Source of the DNA: an uncultured Clostridia bacterium
Lineage (GTDB): Bacteria > Bacillota > Clostridia > Oscillospirales > Ruminococcaceae
Length of the DNA stretch: 12,998 bases
Reading direction: 5' to 3'
NCBI GenBank assembly: GCA_945947715.1
Contig: CAMEYZ010000046.1
Span: 1-12,998, forward strand
Under the pieces are notes generated by a model. It was not told where the DNA came from and ran no database searches. It saw only the letters and a list, made by a program, of their open reading frames with translations. Below, one piece after another: positions 12,731 through 12,998 of this stretch; position 1 is the stretch's first letter; every line of letters begins with the position of its first letter. Position numbers and translations under genes: made by a program.

Positions 12731-12998
12731 ATGAACAGACTTGATGCAAAAACCCTTGCTGCAGCTGCAGGACTTATCGTATCGCTGCTCTGCGCGTCGG
12801 TCACCGATGTATATGGCCACTATGAGAATATCACGCAGAACGTTCTTCGGCTGCATATCCCGGCAAATTCCGATTCCGACGAGGACCAGCAGGTGAAGCT
12901 TGCTGTCCGGGACGAGCTTATCAGCCGCTCGGAGGATATCTTCGCAGATTGTATTACTCGCGAGGAGGTCCTCGCTGCGGCCGTGGATAATCTTGACC
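12731..12998 (+). CDS. spoIIR: Stage II sporulation protein R (SpoIIR), 5' part, runs off the right edge
   Basis: The first 89 residues are visible. After a hydrophobic N-terminal export segment (LAAAAGLIVSLLCASV, about residues 9-24) comes the family hallmark NVLRLHIPANSDSDEDQ, followed by VKLAVRDELI. SpoIIR is made in the forespore, is exported, and triggers SpoIIGA to process pro-sigma-E in the mother cell. The usual alignment is LRxHVIANSDS; here P replaces the common V/I/R position. The ATG at 12731 lies 7 nt after AAAGGAG (12717-12723). The C-terminal half lies outside the window, so completeness cannot be judged. It implies a sporulation-lineage Firmicute, even if the strain itself sporulates rarely. 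Confidence 0.9.
   Translation, partial: MNRLDAKTLAAAAGLIVSLLCASVTDVYGHYENITQNVLRLHIPANSDSDEDQQVKLAVRDELISRSEDIFADCITREEVLAAAVDNLD

Overview
The window looks like chromosome of a low-to-mid GC, Gram-positive, spore-lineage Clostridium relative, most likely the Ruminococcus/Oscillospiraceae group. The pointers are strong AGGAGG ribosome binding sites, near-consensus sigma-A promoters with 17-bp spacers, a SpoIIR start, a CarD-type regulator and a LmrCD/TM287-288-type ABC pair. The species call is inference.

Layout. (1) 1-400: a tandem pair of very similar small loci that I read as a type I toxin-antitoxin system. One complete locus (about 116-394) encodes a 26-residue hydrophobic peptide on the minus strand, with its own consensus promoter and terminator. 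A convergent plus-strand RNA starts inside the locus, carries an imperfect antisense copy of the toxin ribosome-binding/start region, and meets the toxin transcript at a shared hairpin. The promoter, leader and start codon of a second copy lie at 1-73, with the coding part beyond the left edge. (2) 412-5247, plus strand: a tight operon of nadE (glutamine-dependent NAD synthetase), rsmA/ksgA (16S rRNA dimethyltransferase), a U32-peptidase-like protein with clustered cysteines, and an AEC-family permease that seems to lack an ATG/GTG/TTG start at its homologous N-terminus. A 16-bp perfect hairpin ends it. (3) 5258-5908, minus strand: a type II toxin-antitoxin pair (Phd/YefM antitoxin, then RelE/ParE toxin). 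(4) 5914-10290, minus strand: a MarR-type regulator followed by two half-transporter ABC exporters. Complementary degenerate NBD motifs show they form a heterodimer. The promoter region holds two copies of a TTGTTT-AAACAA operator candidate. (5) 10344-10904, plus strand: a divergently placed CarD-family regulator. (6) 10913-12391, minus strand: a stand-alone trpB preceded by a leader of about 175 nt with an intrinsic terminator, i.e. an attenuated transcript of unrecognised class. (7) 12435-12628, minus strand: tRNA-Thr(GGT) with its own promoter and terminator. (8) 12731 to the right edge, plus strand: the 5' part of spoIIR.

Most of the window is ordinary housekeeping sequence. The parts deserving a second look are the tandem type I toxin-antitoxin loci at the left edge, the unassigned trpB leader, the non-AUG start of the AEC permease, and the repeated MarR operators.
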